DNA from: Phylloscopus collybita
Taxonomy: Eukaryota > Chordata > Aves > Passeriformes > Phylloscopidae
Reading direction: 5' to 3'
Assembly: GCA_027886175.1 (NCBI GenBank)
Contig: JAJNNQ010000100.1
Location: 2,333,501 to 2,397,500 of the forward strand
Length of the DNA stretch: 64,000 nt
Part shown: positions 32,599 to 44,036 of the stretch, piece after piece
How the letters are laid out: the number at the start of each line of letters is the position of its first letter
Position numbering within the stretch: position 1 is the first letter of the stretch
Notes under the pieces: model-generated
What the model was told of the DNA's origin: nothing
The model's database searches: none
The model's input: the letters and a program-made list of their open reading frames with translations, nothing else
Program-made: the position numbers and the translations under genes

Positions 32599-32869
32599 GT
32601 CCAAGGGCTGGGGGTTTCCCTGTCCTTTTCTTGGTGGCTTTGGGAGGAATGGGATGTATAAAAATCAACACCTGGCCGCCTTCACCCCAGGTTTTGGAAA
32701 GCTGAGCAAGCCCTGTGTGTTACTTTTACACCTGATCATTGTTACCCAAGGAGCCTTTTCCAATTTCAAATAATAAAAAGCAAAGTTTTGTGAACTGAGT
32801 TCTGTTTGCTTCTTTTTTTTTCCTCCCTTATCCCAAAGGAAAGCGTTGGGGCAGTTCCACCCTCCTGAC
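32599..32869. repeat. 270-bp transposed duplication, copy 1
   Basis: Matches 35556-35799 along its whole length apart from an internal gap of about 33 bases in copy 2 and scattered substitutions. It contains TGTATAAA, AATAAA (32772-32777) and a GT-rich stretch, followed by a T run. Confidence 0.92.
32772..32777 (+). terminator. candidate distal poly(A) signal
   Basis: AATAAA in CAAATAATAAAAAGC, with an upstream TGTA and a GTTTTGTGAACTGAGTTCTG downstream element: the full layout of a vertebrate cleavage site. It could be the distal poly(A) site of FBXO31 (4.6 kb after the stop) or of an unseen transcript. Confidence 0.35.
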
Positions 32870-34870
32870 GTGCAGCTGCCTGTCTTCCAGTGTGGGGTAG
32901 GAAATCATTTTCCCTTCCTTTGGGTACTTGGTGAGCAGTTCTGATTTCCTGAAGATGTGAGACACATCCCACACCTCATGCTGTGAAATCCCAGTTCTTG
33001 CCTCATCCCTGTGTTCTGTTCTCCTGCCTCTCCCCTGGGTGGTGCCTGGCTCCTTCCCCCAGCAGGTTTGGGGTGGCAGAACTGACCCCCCCTGAGCCTC
33101 CCTGCCCTCCCAGCCCCAGCTTTGTCTGAAAAGAAGCCTGAGGTCATCCTGGATATTCTGTTTCTCCTATCCTTTCTTCCACTTGGTCTGGAAGGGATCA
33201 GCTGGCACCAAACCAGCCTGAGGGCTGAGCAGGGGGGGCAGCGTGGTGGTGTCAGCCCCTTTCTCTGTGGGATCAGAGTTGTCTCTGCTGCACTTCAAAT
33301 TCACACCCACTCCAGCTCTGCACTGCTTTTCCAAGTGGGAATGGGAGAACTTGTGCCATGAGCTCAGCTGCCACCAAGGAGCTTCTCCTCCTCCTGCTGC
33401 TGCAGGTCCTGTGCCAGCCCCGTGTTCCCTGTCCTGCCTTTCCTGGAGGGAATGTCGGGCTTTGGAGTTCTGCAGCCCAGTTTTGCTGTTAAGTTCCTTG
33501 GCAGCTGAGGCTTTTTGAGAACAAACCCTGGCCATGGAGTGCTGAACTCCCCAAGTTCAGGCATGAACTCCTAACCTGGAAATGGCTCTGCTTCAGTGCT
33601 GGTGGTTAATCCAGGCTGGAGTGCTCTGTTACAGCTCCCCAGTGCTGTCCTCTGAATGTCTGGCATCTTCCATTTCCCCTTCTTTATATATTTTTATGGT
33701 TTTTTTTTTTAATACAGCAATGCCTTCCCCTCATCCCATGCTGCGATTTTGTGGTGCTGCAGGCCCCTCTTGAGTGTTCAACCCTCAGCAAGGCAAGAGT
33801 AAAAACACAATTTCAGCAACTCCTGCCAGATGTTTGGCCCTGGAGGGGCACAAATGTGGTTTCTCAAGTGGCAGCACTGCTGAACCTCAGCCACAGCCAC
33901 CTCCCAGGTGCTGCACTGGGAGCCTCCCTCTCCTTCCAAGGAAGCTGGAGCTGTGAAGGATCCGTGCAGGGCTGAGCTCCTTTGCTACAACCAAGGAGTG
34001 AGGAGCTCCCTGAGACCTGGCAGAGATGTTCCTGGTTGGGTATGTTCCTCCTCCCAGCCCAGTGATGGAGAAACTGATTTTTTCCATCTGCTGGGGCTCA
34101 AGTCCTGACTGCCACAGCTGTTGTGGGCTGCTCACTGTGGAGCAGGGTGGTCCCCAGAGCTGTTGGCTGAGAAGCTGAGGCAGTGCAGGGGTGAATTATT
34201 CCCTCTCTGACAGTACTGCCATGTCCCACACAGGTTTGGGGGCATCATCTGCTCTCAGGGATGTCTCTGCTCCACCAAAACGGCCCCAGAATTCCTGCAC
34301 AGCATCCCTGCCTCTTCCTACCTGTTCCTAAAACCCTCAAGGTTTTCACTTCCAGACAGGAAGGAAGGTGAGTCTCCATTCTTACAGCCACAAATGAGCC
34401 TGAAAACTCTTCCCAGTGTGAGGCCAGGCCCTGGCAGCAGCTGGAGCCTTTCCCCGGGGTCAGGATGGGCTGGGACAGCCTCAGGCTCTGCCTTTCCCTC
34501 TGCCTTTCCCCTCACCCGGCTCTGTGATCCAGGAGCCGGCAGTGCCCAGGCTTTGGGAAGCACCTGGACAGGGGGAATGTCGGGCTGGCCCTGCTGGGCT
34601 CTGCCCTCCCCTCCCTGCATCACCCCGGCCTGGAGCAGAGCATAACTGCTGCGTGCTCCACTCAGCCCAGTGCCCAGCAGGAATTCCCTGCAGAAGGTTA
34701 ATTAATGGCTAATTAAAGCCTCCTGAGCTCCTTCTGGAGTTCCTCGGGGCTGTCACTCCTTCCCTTGCCCACTGCCACCATCCAGCCCACGGGGATCCAG
34801 TCCTTAACCTCGGTGGGTGATGGGCTCTGCTGCTGGCTCCTGGTTTGATGTCACCTGGTCCCTTCAGAGC
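32870..34870. other. intergenic, no gene seen
   Basis: Unique GC-moderate sequence with no recognisable exon. Near 34698-34718 a TTAATTAATGGCTAATTAAAG stretch gives clustered homeodomain-type cores. Confidence 0.5.
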
Positions 34871-35236
34871 CCCCGTGGGTTCGGTCCCGTGGGTTCGGTC
34901 CCGTGGGTTCTGTCCCGTGGGTTCTGTCCTGTGGGGTTCTGTCCCGTGGTTCGATCCCGTGGGGTCAATCCCGTGGGTTCAGTCCCGTGGGTTCGGTCCC
35001 GTGGGTTCGGTCCCGTGGGGTCAATCCCGTGGGTTCAGTCCCGTGGGTTCGGTCCCGTGGGGTTCGGTCCCGTGGGTTCGGTCCCGTGGGTTCGGTCCCG
35101 TGGGTTCGGTCCCGTGGGTTCGGTTCCGTGGGTTCGGTCCCGTGGGTTCTGTCCCGTGGGTTCGGTCCCGTGGGTTCGGTCCCGTGGGTTCGGCCCCGTG
35201 GGTTCGGTCCCGTGGGTTCGGTTCCGTGGGTTCTCC
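34871..35236 (+). repeat. 14-bp minisatellite, unit GTGGGTTCGGTCCC
   Basis: About 26 tandem copies of GTGGGTTCGGTCCC with variants (TTCTGTCCC, GTCAATCCC, TTCAGTCCC). Three units make 42 bases and so 14 codons, which produces long false open frames with a GSVPWVRSRGFGPV-like period on the + strand and TEPTGPNPRDR on the - strand. CpG in almost every unit makes it CpG-dense. Confidence 0.97.
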
Positions 35237-35276
35237 CCGAGCAGCCGCTGCCGGACGAGGCTGGGCCGCTCCGTGT

Positions 35277-35290
35277 CCGCCAGGGGGCGC
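35277..35290 (+). promoter_or_regulatory. CTCF-like binding motif
   Basis: CCGCCAGGGGGCGC matches the vertebrate CTCF core (CCASYAGRGGGCGC) at 13 of 14 positions. It lies in the short unique segment between the 14-bp and 27-bp minisatellites. In vivo binding cannot be judged from sequence. Confidence 0.5.
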
Positions 35291-35299
35291 CTGGAGACC

Positions 35300-35550
35300 G
35301 GACACGGACACTCGTGGGGTTGGGAACCGCATGGACACGGAGATGGACACGGAGATGGACACCCGTGGGATTTGAATGGACACAGACACGGACACTGACG
35401 TGGACACCCGTGGAACTGTGATCCACAGGGACACGGACACAGAGAGGGACACTTGTGGGACTGGGATCCACATGGACACAGACACTGACATTCGTGGGAC
35501 CTGGATCTGCATGGACACAAACACGGACACTCGTGGGACTGGGATCCACA
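35300..35550 (+). repeat. degenerate copies of the 27-bp minisatellite
   Basis: Diverged GGACACGGACAC, CTCGTGGGACTGGGATCCACA-type units with 6-bp GACACG/GACACA sub-repeats. They are the same family as the array at 35800 but older and irregular. They are separated from the main array by the copy-2 duplication at 35556-35799. Confidence 0.85.
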
Positions 35551-35555
35551 TGGGG

Positions 35556-35799
35556 TGTCCAAGGGCTGGGGGTTTGGGATGTATAAAATCAACACCTGGC
35601 CGCCTTCACCCCAGGTTTTGGAAAGCTGAGCAAGGCCTGTGTGTTACTTTTACACCTGATCGTTGTTACCCAGGGAGCCTTTTCCAATTTCAAATAATAA
35701 AAAGCAACGTTTTGTGAACTGAGTTCTGTTTGCTTTTTTTTTTTTTTTTTTTCCTCCTTGTCCCAAAGGAAAACGTTGGGGCAGTTCCACCCTCCTGAC
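35556..35799. repeat. 270-bp transposed duplication, copy 2
   Basis: Copy of 32599-32869, same orientation, lodged between the degenerate and regular parts of the 27-bp minisatellite. It keeps AATAAA (35696-35701) and the GT-rich downstream element, and the T run is longer. Confidence 0.92.
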
Positions 35800-36880
<1,081 letters not shown>

Positions 36881-38132
36881 TGTGAAATGTGGCCCCCTGG
36901 GGCTCCCGGCTCAGCTGAAATCGGGAGCCCTGGAGGAACCTGCGGGCCTTGGGACCCCCGGGGCGTCCCCCAGGTGGGACATGAGGGCACGGGTGGGACT
37001 CGGCCCCTCCTTCCCTGCGCCCCCAGCACTCCCCTGTGCCTCCTCCCAGCCCTTTCCAGCTGATCCCGAGCGAACCAGTTTCCATCATCCCACCTCCGGC
37101 ACCTGGGGAACAACCCCAAATCCCCGCCCCTCCCTCTCTCCATATCCTTCCTCTCTTGGAAGCGTTTTCCTCCAGGGGCGGCTTCTCCCTGGGGTTTTCT
37201 GTCACCCTCTCCTCGCCTCCGGGAACCCAAATTATTCCTGCCCTGGGACACGCTGCCCACCCAGAGCTGCAGTCCCAGCTCCTCCTTCCTATGGCTCATG
37301 TCCCTGAATCCTGGTTTCCATCACCCCTGAGCCCTCGGAGCGAGTGTGCCCTTGTTCCCTATCCCAAGTTTTCCTGATCTCCCGTGACCCCGAGCTCCGT
37401 TACCCGCCTGGCCCCTGCGTGTTCCTGCCAATTAAAACCAAACCAGGAGATGCTGCTGAGTGATGAGCTGGATGGACCCGCTCCGTTTGGGAGTTCTTGG
37501 ATAAACAACGTGAAAATTTAATTTTCTGCCGCTCTGGAAAGGAGAGGCTTTGGATATTACTGGCGCACCTTTCCAAGCGTTTTTGCTGCGGAGGGGAAAC
37601 TTGGCTTTGCTTGGGACCATTCCCAAAAATTCCCGCTTGTTTCATCCACGACCGCATCTTGGCCGGTGCTGGTTTTTATTTTTTTTATTTTTTTTTTTTT
37701 TAGGGAGAAGGTGTCAGATTGTCCCTGGGCTGGGCGGTGCCTGACACGGGGGCGGCTCAGGGGAAACCTCCTCTCCAAAACAAGCGGATACGGCAGCGAT
37801 GGGAAGAGCCACGGCCGGGAGCCAGGAAGCGGGAGGGCGCACAATTCCCTTCTCCCTCTTTGTTTTCTCTTAATTGCACAGCCAGGCCTCCGGGCACAGC
37901 CTGTTTCTTCCTCCGAGCCGGGACAAAAGCCCTGCGGAACGGGGCTGGGACGTGCTGACCCGGGAACGGGGAATTGCCACCCCGGGACAGGGATCCAAGC
38001 GCTCTGGGCTTCCCCGGGCAGCGCTGCTGGGCAGCTCAGCCCCGGTGGTGACTCTGCCCTCCCGGGGGAGCAGAGCAGGATGAGCCCCCCCACCCTGCTC
38101 CACACCCCGGTTCCTCCAGCTGGAGCATCCCC
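36881..38132. other. unique GC-rich intergenic sequence, no gene seen
   Basis: No splice-consistent exon is recognised. CpG is moderately frequent at 37720-38090, and a T-rich run lies at 37674-37699. A promoter cannot be excluded but nothing specific supports one. Confidence 0.4.
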
Positions 38133-38534
38133 TGGGAGGGATGGAGGGATGGAGGGATGGATGGAGGGATGGAAGGAGGGATGGATGGATGGATGGATGG
38201 AAGGAGGGATGGATGGATGATGGATGGAGGGATAGATGGTGGGAGGCATGGATGGATGGATGGATGGATGGATGATGGATGGAGGGATGAATGGATGGAT
38301 GAATGGATGGATGGACGGAGGGATGGATGGACGGAGGGATGATGGATGGAGGGATGGACGGAGGGATGGATGGATGAATGGATGGATGGAGGAAGGGATG
38401 GATGGATGAGGGATGGATGGAGGAAGGGATGGATGGATGATGGATGGAGGGATGGATGGATGGATGGAGGAAGGGATGGACGGAGGGATGGATGGATGGA
38501 TGGATGGATGGATGGATGGATGGATGGATGGATG
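38133..38534 (+). repeat. (GGAT)n tetranucleotide array
   Basis: About 400 bases of GGAT/GATG units with GGAGGGAT, GACGGAGGGAT and GAATGGAT variants, ending in a pure run at about 38485-38534. On the - strand it reads as [12 protein letters not shown] frames, which are artefacts. Confidence 0.97.
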
Positions 38535-39538
38535 CGCTGGGGCAGCACCACAAACATCCGGAGCAGGGTCCCCGCTGCGCTGGCAGCAGATTTAACACTT
38601 CCCTCCAAGCCTTTGGGGCGGGATAGCAGCTCCTCCCGCTGGGCACCACTTCCCTCCTTTCCCCAGCGCTTCCCTGCCCTCCGCGGGCTTGTTCCCCATT
38701 GGAGAGGGCTCAGGGAGGCGAGGTGGAATTACAGCATTACAGACAAAGCCCTGATCTAATCCTCCCTGCATGAGCAGCCTGGCAGGGGGAGCGCTCTGCC
38801 GGGCGGGCTGCAAATGAGGCGCGGGGTGTTCCAGGGATTGCTCCATCACCGCTCCTAATGGCTTAACCAACAAAATCCATATTCATAAATCAAGGCAGGA
38901 GCGGGAGCCGACCTCTGTTCAGTGGCGCAGCCAGGAATAAAGGCAGATTAGGAATTGCAGGGAGCTGCTGCAGCTGCCACGGCCCCGGCCTCGGCATTAA
39001 AGGGAGCCCAAGGAGAGAAGATACAATCAAAGCTGTCTGGCGGCAGCTGAAGGATTAGCTGAGTCAACCAGCAAAGGGCTGAGCTCATTTATCGGGTTAT
39101 TTTCAGGACCCTGGGTGGAATTTTCCCCTCAATTACCGATCTCACACTTGGGCAGAAGGGAATGATCAGAGATGGGCTTTTTTTCCGTGTGTTGGCTTGT
39201 TGGGTTTGGGCATTGCAGGGGGAGGTGGTGGAGCTCACCCAGGGGAGCTGAGGAAGGCTGGGAGGTGGAGCCGGGGAGAGAGGGAGAAGTGGATGGATCT
39301 GCTCTCTTTGGCCAAGGGGGTTGTGGTGCAGGGAGCGTCACAAATGTGGTGGCAGAAGGACCCGGTGGTCTCTGTCACCAGCACTGGGTCAGGCCAGCTG
39401 AGGCTTCTTCTGTTCCCCCCCCCCAGGGACACAGGATTCATCATTTTCCAGCCTAAAAATGACCAGTGACCCCTAAAATGTCGTTGGAAAATCCAGCACC
39501 AAGTCTGGCTCTGCCCCTTTGCAGCTGAGCTTTGGGTT
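38535..39538. other. unique sequence, possible conserved non-coding element
   Basis: No gene is seen. Positions about 38840-39120 are unique and hold clustered TF-type motifs: CTAATGGCTTAACC, ATTCATAAATCA, GATACAATCAAAG and GGATTAGCTGAGTCA. The pattern resembles a developmental enhancer, but conservation must be tested. Confidence 0.3.
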
Positions 39539-39856
39539 ATCACAGAATCCTGGAGTGGTTTGGGACCTCAAAACTCATCCCATCCCACCCCCTGCCATGG
39601 CCAGGGACACCTTCCACTGCCCCAGGGTGCTCCAAGCCCTGCCCAGGGGACACTTCCAGGGATCCAGGGGCAGCCACAGCCGGGACCTGCCCACCCTCAG
39701 AGGGAACAATCCCTTCCCAACCTCCCACCCATCCCTGCCCTCTGGCAGTGAGAAACCATTCCCTGCATCCTGTCCCTCCATCCCAACTCCCTCTCCAGCT
39801 CTCCTGGAGCCCCTTCAGGCCCTGAAAGAGGCTCTGACCTCTCCCTGCCAGCCAGG
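39539..39856 (-). mobile_element. CR1 LINE 3' end
   Basis: Antisense CR1: ATCACAGAATCCTGGAGTGG, then CCCCTGCCATGGCCAGGGAC, then CTTCCAGGGATCCAGGGGCAG, then CTCCAGCTCTCCTGGAGCCC. About 320 bases, truncated. Confidence 0.85.
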
Positions 39857-41416
39857 TGAGGGTGGACTCTGCAGCTTGACCCAAAGCTGCCTCTGTTTCC
39901 TCCCCCCAAGCCCCTCGGTTCCCCCGAGGCTTTGGCCGTGGCAGGGCAGGGGCTCTGCAGGGCTGGCTGCTCTCCCAGCCCCCAGCGGGTGCAGGCAGCA
40001 GCTCCCTGTGACGGAGGGGCCAAAAATAGAACCTTTCCCGAGAGAGGAGAGAGGAATAATACTTTTCCTGACACCCTGCAATAGCCTCGAGGCTGCCAGC
40101 GTGCTGATAAGCCCTTGTTTGCCCGTGCTCTGGAGCAAACGTGGTTTATCTCTTCCTTGTTCCAGCCCTGCAGGAAAAAAAAAAACAACAACCCAGAGGT
40201 TTTGCTGCCGTGGGACTCCCCCAGGTCTGTATTCGATTGTTTCTCTCTTCCAGCAGCACCTGGAGATTTGAACTGGAATTCCCAGCCCTGGCAGGGCTCT
40301 GGGGTTAAAAGCCACAAGCAGGAGGTGCACGGGAGCTCTGCAGGTTTTAGGGGGGTGGTGGGGTGAGCTGAGAGGATGTGATTCCTGAGTTGGGGGTGTT
40401 TTGGAGGCTGGGCAGGTCAGGGATGTGAGTGCTGCTCCTCCCGGGGTTTTTCCGGGAGCAGGAAGCGTTGGCAGCCGCCTGCACAAACAAGAGCTCCCGA
40501 GGAGGAAACGCAGCGGGCTGGGGAAAACCCTGAGCTCAGGGCTCCAAGAGAGGATTAAACCCCAGAGGAACCCGAGGTTCCCCCCCTCCCTCTGCTGTCC
40601 TGCCCTCCAAACTCGCGATTCCGGGTGAGGCAGATCCCGTGCAGGGCTGCTGGTGGTGATGCTGCTCTGGGCCTGCGGGGTGCGGTGGGGCAGGAGAAAA
40701 CCTTGCTGGGACCCCTGCTCAGGGTGAGGGAAGCTGATCCGAGGTGGTTTTCAGCCAGCAGCTGCCGGGGGTGATGCCTCACCTCAGCGGTCACAGCAGA
40801 GCAGGGCTCAGCTGAGCTTTTCCCTCCCTAAAAACCCCTCAAACCCCCGTCCTCTGCTTCCACCTTCCCCGGGGCGCTCTCGGTGCCAGCAGAGGCTTCT
40901 CCCATCTCCAGCCCAGCTCCGGGATGGGAAAGCAGGGTGACATTAAATCCAAAACAAATTACGTTGTGCATCCGAGCGAGGCTGCTCGGATGCGTTTTCC
41001 TCTCCCTAACGATGGGGGCAGTGGGAATTGCGGCTCCATTAATTCCTCCTTTCTGCCTCCCGCGAGTTGTCAGCGCCTCTGGTAAAGTGCCTCATCCGCC
41101 GGCTGGGATGCTCTGCTGTGTCCCTGGAACCTTTTGTACGACCCCCGGAGCTGAAAGATCTCCCCCGGCAGCCTGGGGATGCCGAGGGGAGGATCCCGGA
41201 GCTGTGGGATTCCAGGGAGCCCCGGAAGGGTCACCCCGAGCCCTCGGAACCCTTGGGGGGGTTTCTGGTGCAGGGCCAGGGGGGGTATGGGGCAGCTGCC
41301 AAAAGCCTTCCCAGCCTGCCGGGAAATCGGCTCCTGGAATGGGAAACTGCCGCTCAGAGGACAATAAAGGTTATGAAATGTCAGGGAGAGAGAAAGCTGC
41401 CTTTCCCCAGGTGTTG
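39857..41416. other. intergenic, no gene seen
   Basis: GC-rich unique sequence with locally frequent CpG (40850-41230). No family-matching exon is visible; open frames overlap on several strands and show no supporting splice structure. Confidence 0.45.
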
Positions 41417-41838
41417 TTTTTGTTTGTTGTTTTTTTTTTGTTTGTTTTTTTTGTGATTTGTTTTTTTTTTTGTTTGGTTTTTTTTTGTTGGTTTTTTTTT
41501 GTTGTTGTTGTTTTGGGGTTTTTTTTGTGTTTTTTTTAATTATTATTTTGTTTTGCTGTTTTGGGTTTTTTTGTTGTTGTTTGTTTTTGGTTTTTTGTGG
41601 TTTTTTTTTTGTTTTTGGGGTTTTTTTTGTTTGTTTTTTGTTTTTGGGGGGGTTTTTGTGTGTGTTTTTTGTTTGTTTGTTTTTTGTTTTGGGTTTTTGG
41701 TTTTTTGTTTGTTTGTTTTTTTTTGTTTTTTGGGGTTTTTTTGGTTTTTTTTTGTTTGTTTTGTTTTTTTGTTGTTGTTTTTTTTTTTTGTTTTGTTTTT
41801 TTTTTTTGTTGTTGTTGTTGGTTTGGGGTTTTTTTTCT
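41417..41838 (+). repeat. G/T-only low-complexity tract
   Basis: About 420 bases composed almost wholly of T with G (TTTTTTGTTTG, TTGTTGTTG, TTTTGGGG); A and C are nearly absent. It makes long Phe/Val/Cys-rich frames on + and Lys/Asn/Thr-rich frames on -, all artefacts. Confidence 0.95.
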
Positions 41839-42900
41839 CCTGTTTTCTCCCCCTGGCCGCGCTGCTGGCAGGAGCCCCGCGCTGCGGGGGGAGGGGGGGT
41901 GTCGCTGTGGGACACAAAAAAAGAGAACGCGGACTCATCCGAAGGCTGTGTGGACGCCTACAAGGTATTTTATACCTTTCACAAATGTGCCCACCTCAGA
42001 GGTGGGGACCCCTGGCACCACTGCTCACCTGCAGAGTCCCTCCCGTGGGAAAGCGTGTGGAAAAAACATCTCAACTTTACAAAACAGCGTCACCTCCTTC
42101 AGCAATTCTCTTTTGGGAGCAGGACTCCCAAAAACCAAACCGTGACAGGCACGAACCGTGGCTACGGGTGGGGGATCGCCAGCAGCCGCCTCGGGGCATC
42201 CTGGATTTGGGATCCGGGATTCCTGGGGCTGCTCCTCCAGCGTTTGAAGCTCCCAGCCAGCAGGTCGGGGGCCTCCAGACCCAATCTGGCTGCAGGACAG
42301 AATAAATGAGTTCATTCCCCGGGCAGGCACAGCCTCACCGGGGGTGAAACAGCTTTTGTGTTCAGCTTTGGGTTCCCTCTTCGGGATGTGCGATGCATCC
42401 AAGGCGTCCCCAAGGCTTTGCCCGGCGCGGGGTGGCGGTGACAGCCGCGGAGGAGGTGACAGCAGCCCCGCTGGCCTCTGCCACACCTCTCCCGGCAGCG
42501 CCGTGCCCTGCTGGCTCCGCCAGGAGCTCCGACAGGTCTTTCCAGTCTTGCCGAGGGCGGGCGGCACCCGGGGACAGGGAAAAGCAGCGGGCGCATCCCT
42601 CCCCGCCTCACCTTGTTTCACTTTTGTCACCCGGAGCTGGAATTCATGGCTGGAGAGCTCTGAATGCCTGGCAGGCCCGGGGAGGGAGCAGCCGAGGCCG
42701 GGGGCAGCAGGTAAAGGGCGTTTGGGGTTTTTGGGGTTTTTTTTTGGGGGGGGTTCCCCTGGGGCAGGCTGGGGTTGGAGGGTGCCTGGGTGCTGATGCC
42801 ACCGGGCAGAGCTGCCGGGAGGGGATCTCGGCTGCTGGCCTGTGGAAGGGCAAAAGCTGGAACATTTGCTGTGGGTTTTTTGGAAACTTTTTGGCTTTTT
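41839..42900. other. intergenic, no gene seen
   Basis: Unique GC-rich sequence with a T9-10/G8 run near 42738-42756. No exon recognised. Confidence 0.45.
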
Positions 42901-42904
42901 TTAA

Positions 42905-43010
42905 ATTTTATTTTATTTTATTTTATTTTATTTTATTTTATTTTATTTTATTTTATTTTATTTTATTTTATTTTATTTTATTTTATTTTATTTTATTTTA
43001 TTTTATTTTT
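42905..43010 (+). repeat. (TTTTA)21 pentanucleotide microsatellite
   Basis: About 21 perfect TTTTA units, followed directly by G7 (43011-43017). The absence of interruptions suggests high instability. Confidence 0.98.
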
Positions 43011-43356
43011 GGGGGGGATGTGGGGAGCAGGGCGAGCCCGGGGCTCAGCGAGCAAAGCGCAGCTCCCGTGAGATCCCGAATTGTGGTATCTCTGCTGCTC
43101 CCCCCCCGGAGCACTGTGTGACACTGCTGTGACACAGCCACCCCTGAGCTGTCCCTGCCTGGCTCCGGGTTTGGCAGGGGGCTGGAGGGGCGATCGCTGC
43201 CTCCGAAGGGGGGATTTGTGAACCCCTCGCTGGGCATGTGGTGCGGCTTTACACAAACACAGATCCAGGAGTCGCCGCTGCGGCTGGCACGGAAATAACA
43301 ACAGCCGAGGCGCTTCCAGAGAGCCCGGGGGCCGGGGAAGCAGCTTGGGAGGGTAA

Positions 43357-43425
43357 AAATCAGAGAGTCGTGGGATGGTTTGGGTTAGGAGGGACCTTAA
43401 AGAGCGTCTTGTTCTGCCCCACGGC
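43357..43425 (-). mobile_element. CR1 LINE tail fragment
   Basis: Antisense tail: AATCAGAGAGTCGTGGGATG, then GTTTGGGTTAGGAGGGACCTTAAAGAGC. Only about 70 bases. Confidence 0.65.
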
Positions 43426-43500
43426 TCAAAATGAGCTCGGCTTGGGTAGATTTGGGGTGTGTTAAAAAAAACCCCAATCACTTAGGGGTGACTGAGATCT

Positions 43501-43546
43501 CATCCCATCCCATCCCAGCCTGCCCCATCCCATCCCATCTGATCCC
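43501..43546 (+). repeat. (CATCC)n short array
   Basis: Imperfect CATCC pentamers with one GATCC variant. Confidence 0.8.
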
Positions 43547-43738
43547 ACTGCAAGGAGCACACCCCATGCGGGGCCCTGGCTTGGAGTTCCTTCCCTGCCT
43601 GGAGTTAAATTTGGTCGCTCTCTGGTTATTCTGGGTAATTCGCTCATGAATTTGGAAGATCTCTGTGCAAAGCAATTACATTTGGGATTCCCTGGGGAGG
43701 GAGTGATTCCCTGCCTGGAAGTGCAGTGGCTCTTTTGT

Positions 43739-44036
43739 CCTCCCTGTCTCTGTCTCTGTCCCTATCCTGTCTCTGTCCTTGTCTCTGTCCTGTCCCTGTC
43801 CCTGTCCCTGTGCTGTCTCTGTCCTGTCCCCTGTCCCTGTCTCTGTCTCTGTCTCTGTCCCCTGTCCTGTCTCTGTCCTTGTCCCTGTCTCTGTCCTGTC
43901 CCTGTGCTGTCTCTGTCCTGTCCCTGTCTCTGTCCCCTGTCCCTGTCTCTGTCCCTGTCCCCTGTCCCTGTCTCTGTCTCTGTCCCCTGTCCTGTCTCTG
44001 TCCTTGTCCCTGTCCCTGTCTCTGTCCCTGTCCCTT
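43739..44036 (+). repeat. CTGTCC/CTGTCT hexamer array
   Basis: About 300 bases of CTGTCC, CTGTCT and CTGTGCTGTCT units with occasional frame-changing CCCTGTCC slips. It yields repetitive Leu/Ser/Pro/Cys frames (+) and Asp/Arg frames (-), which I do not call as genes. Confidence 0.96.

Noticed and set aside
41458..42309. Phe/Val-rich and Lys/Asn-rich frames of 260-280 codons
   Set aside because: Translation of a G/T low-complexity tract; not a membrane protein gene.
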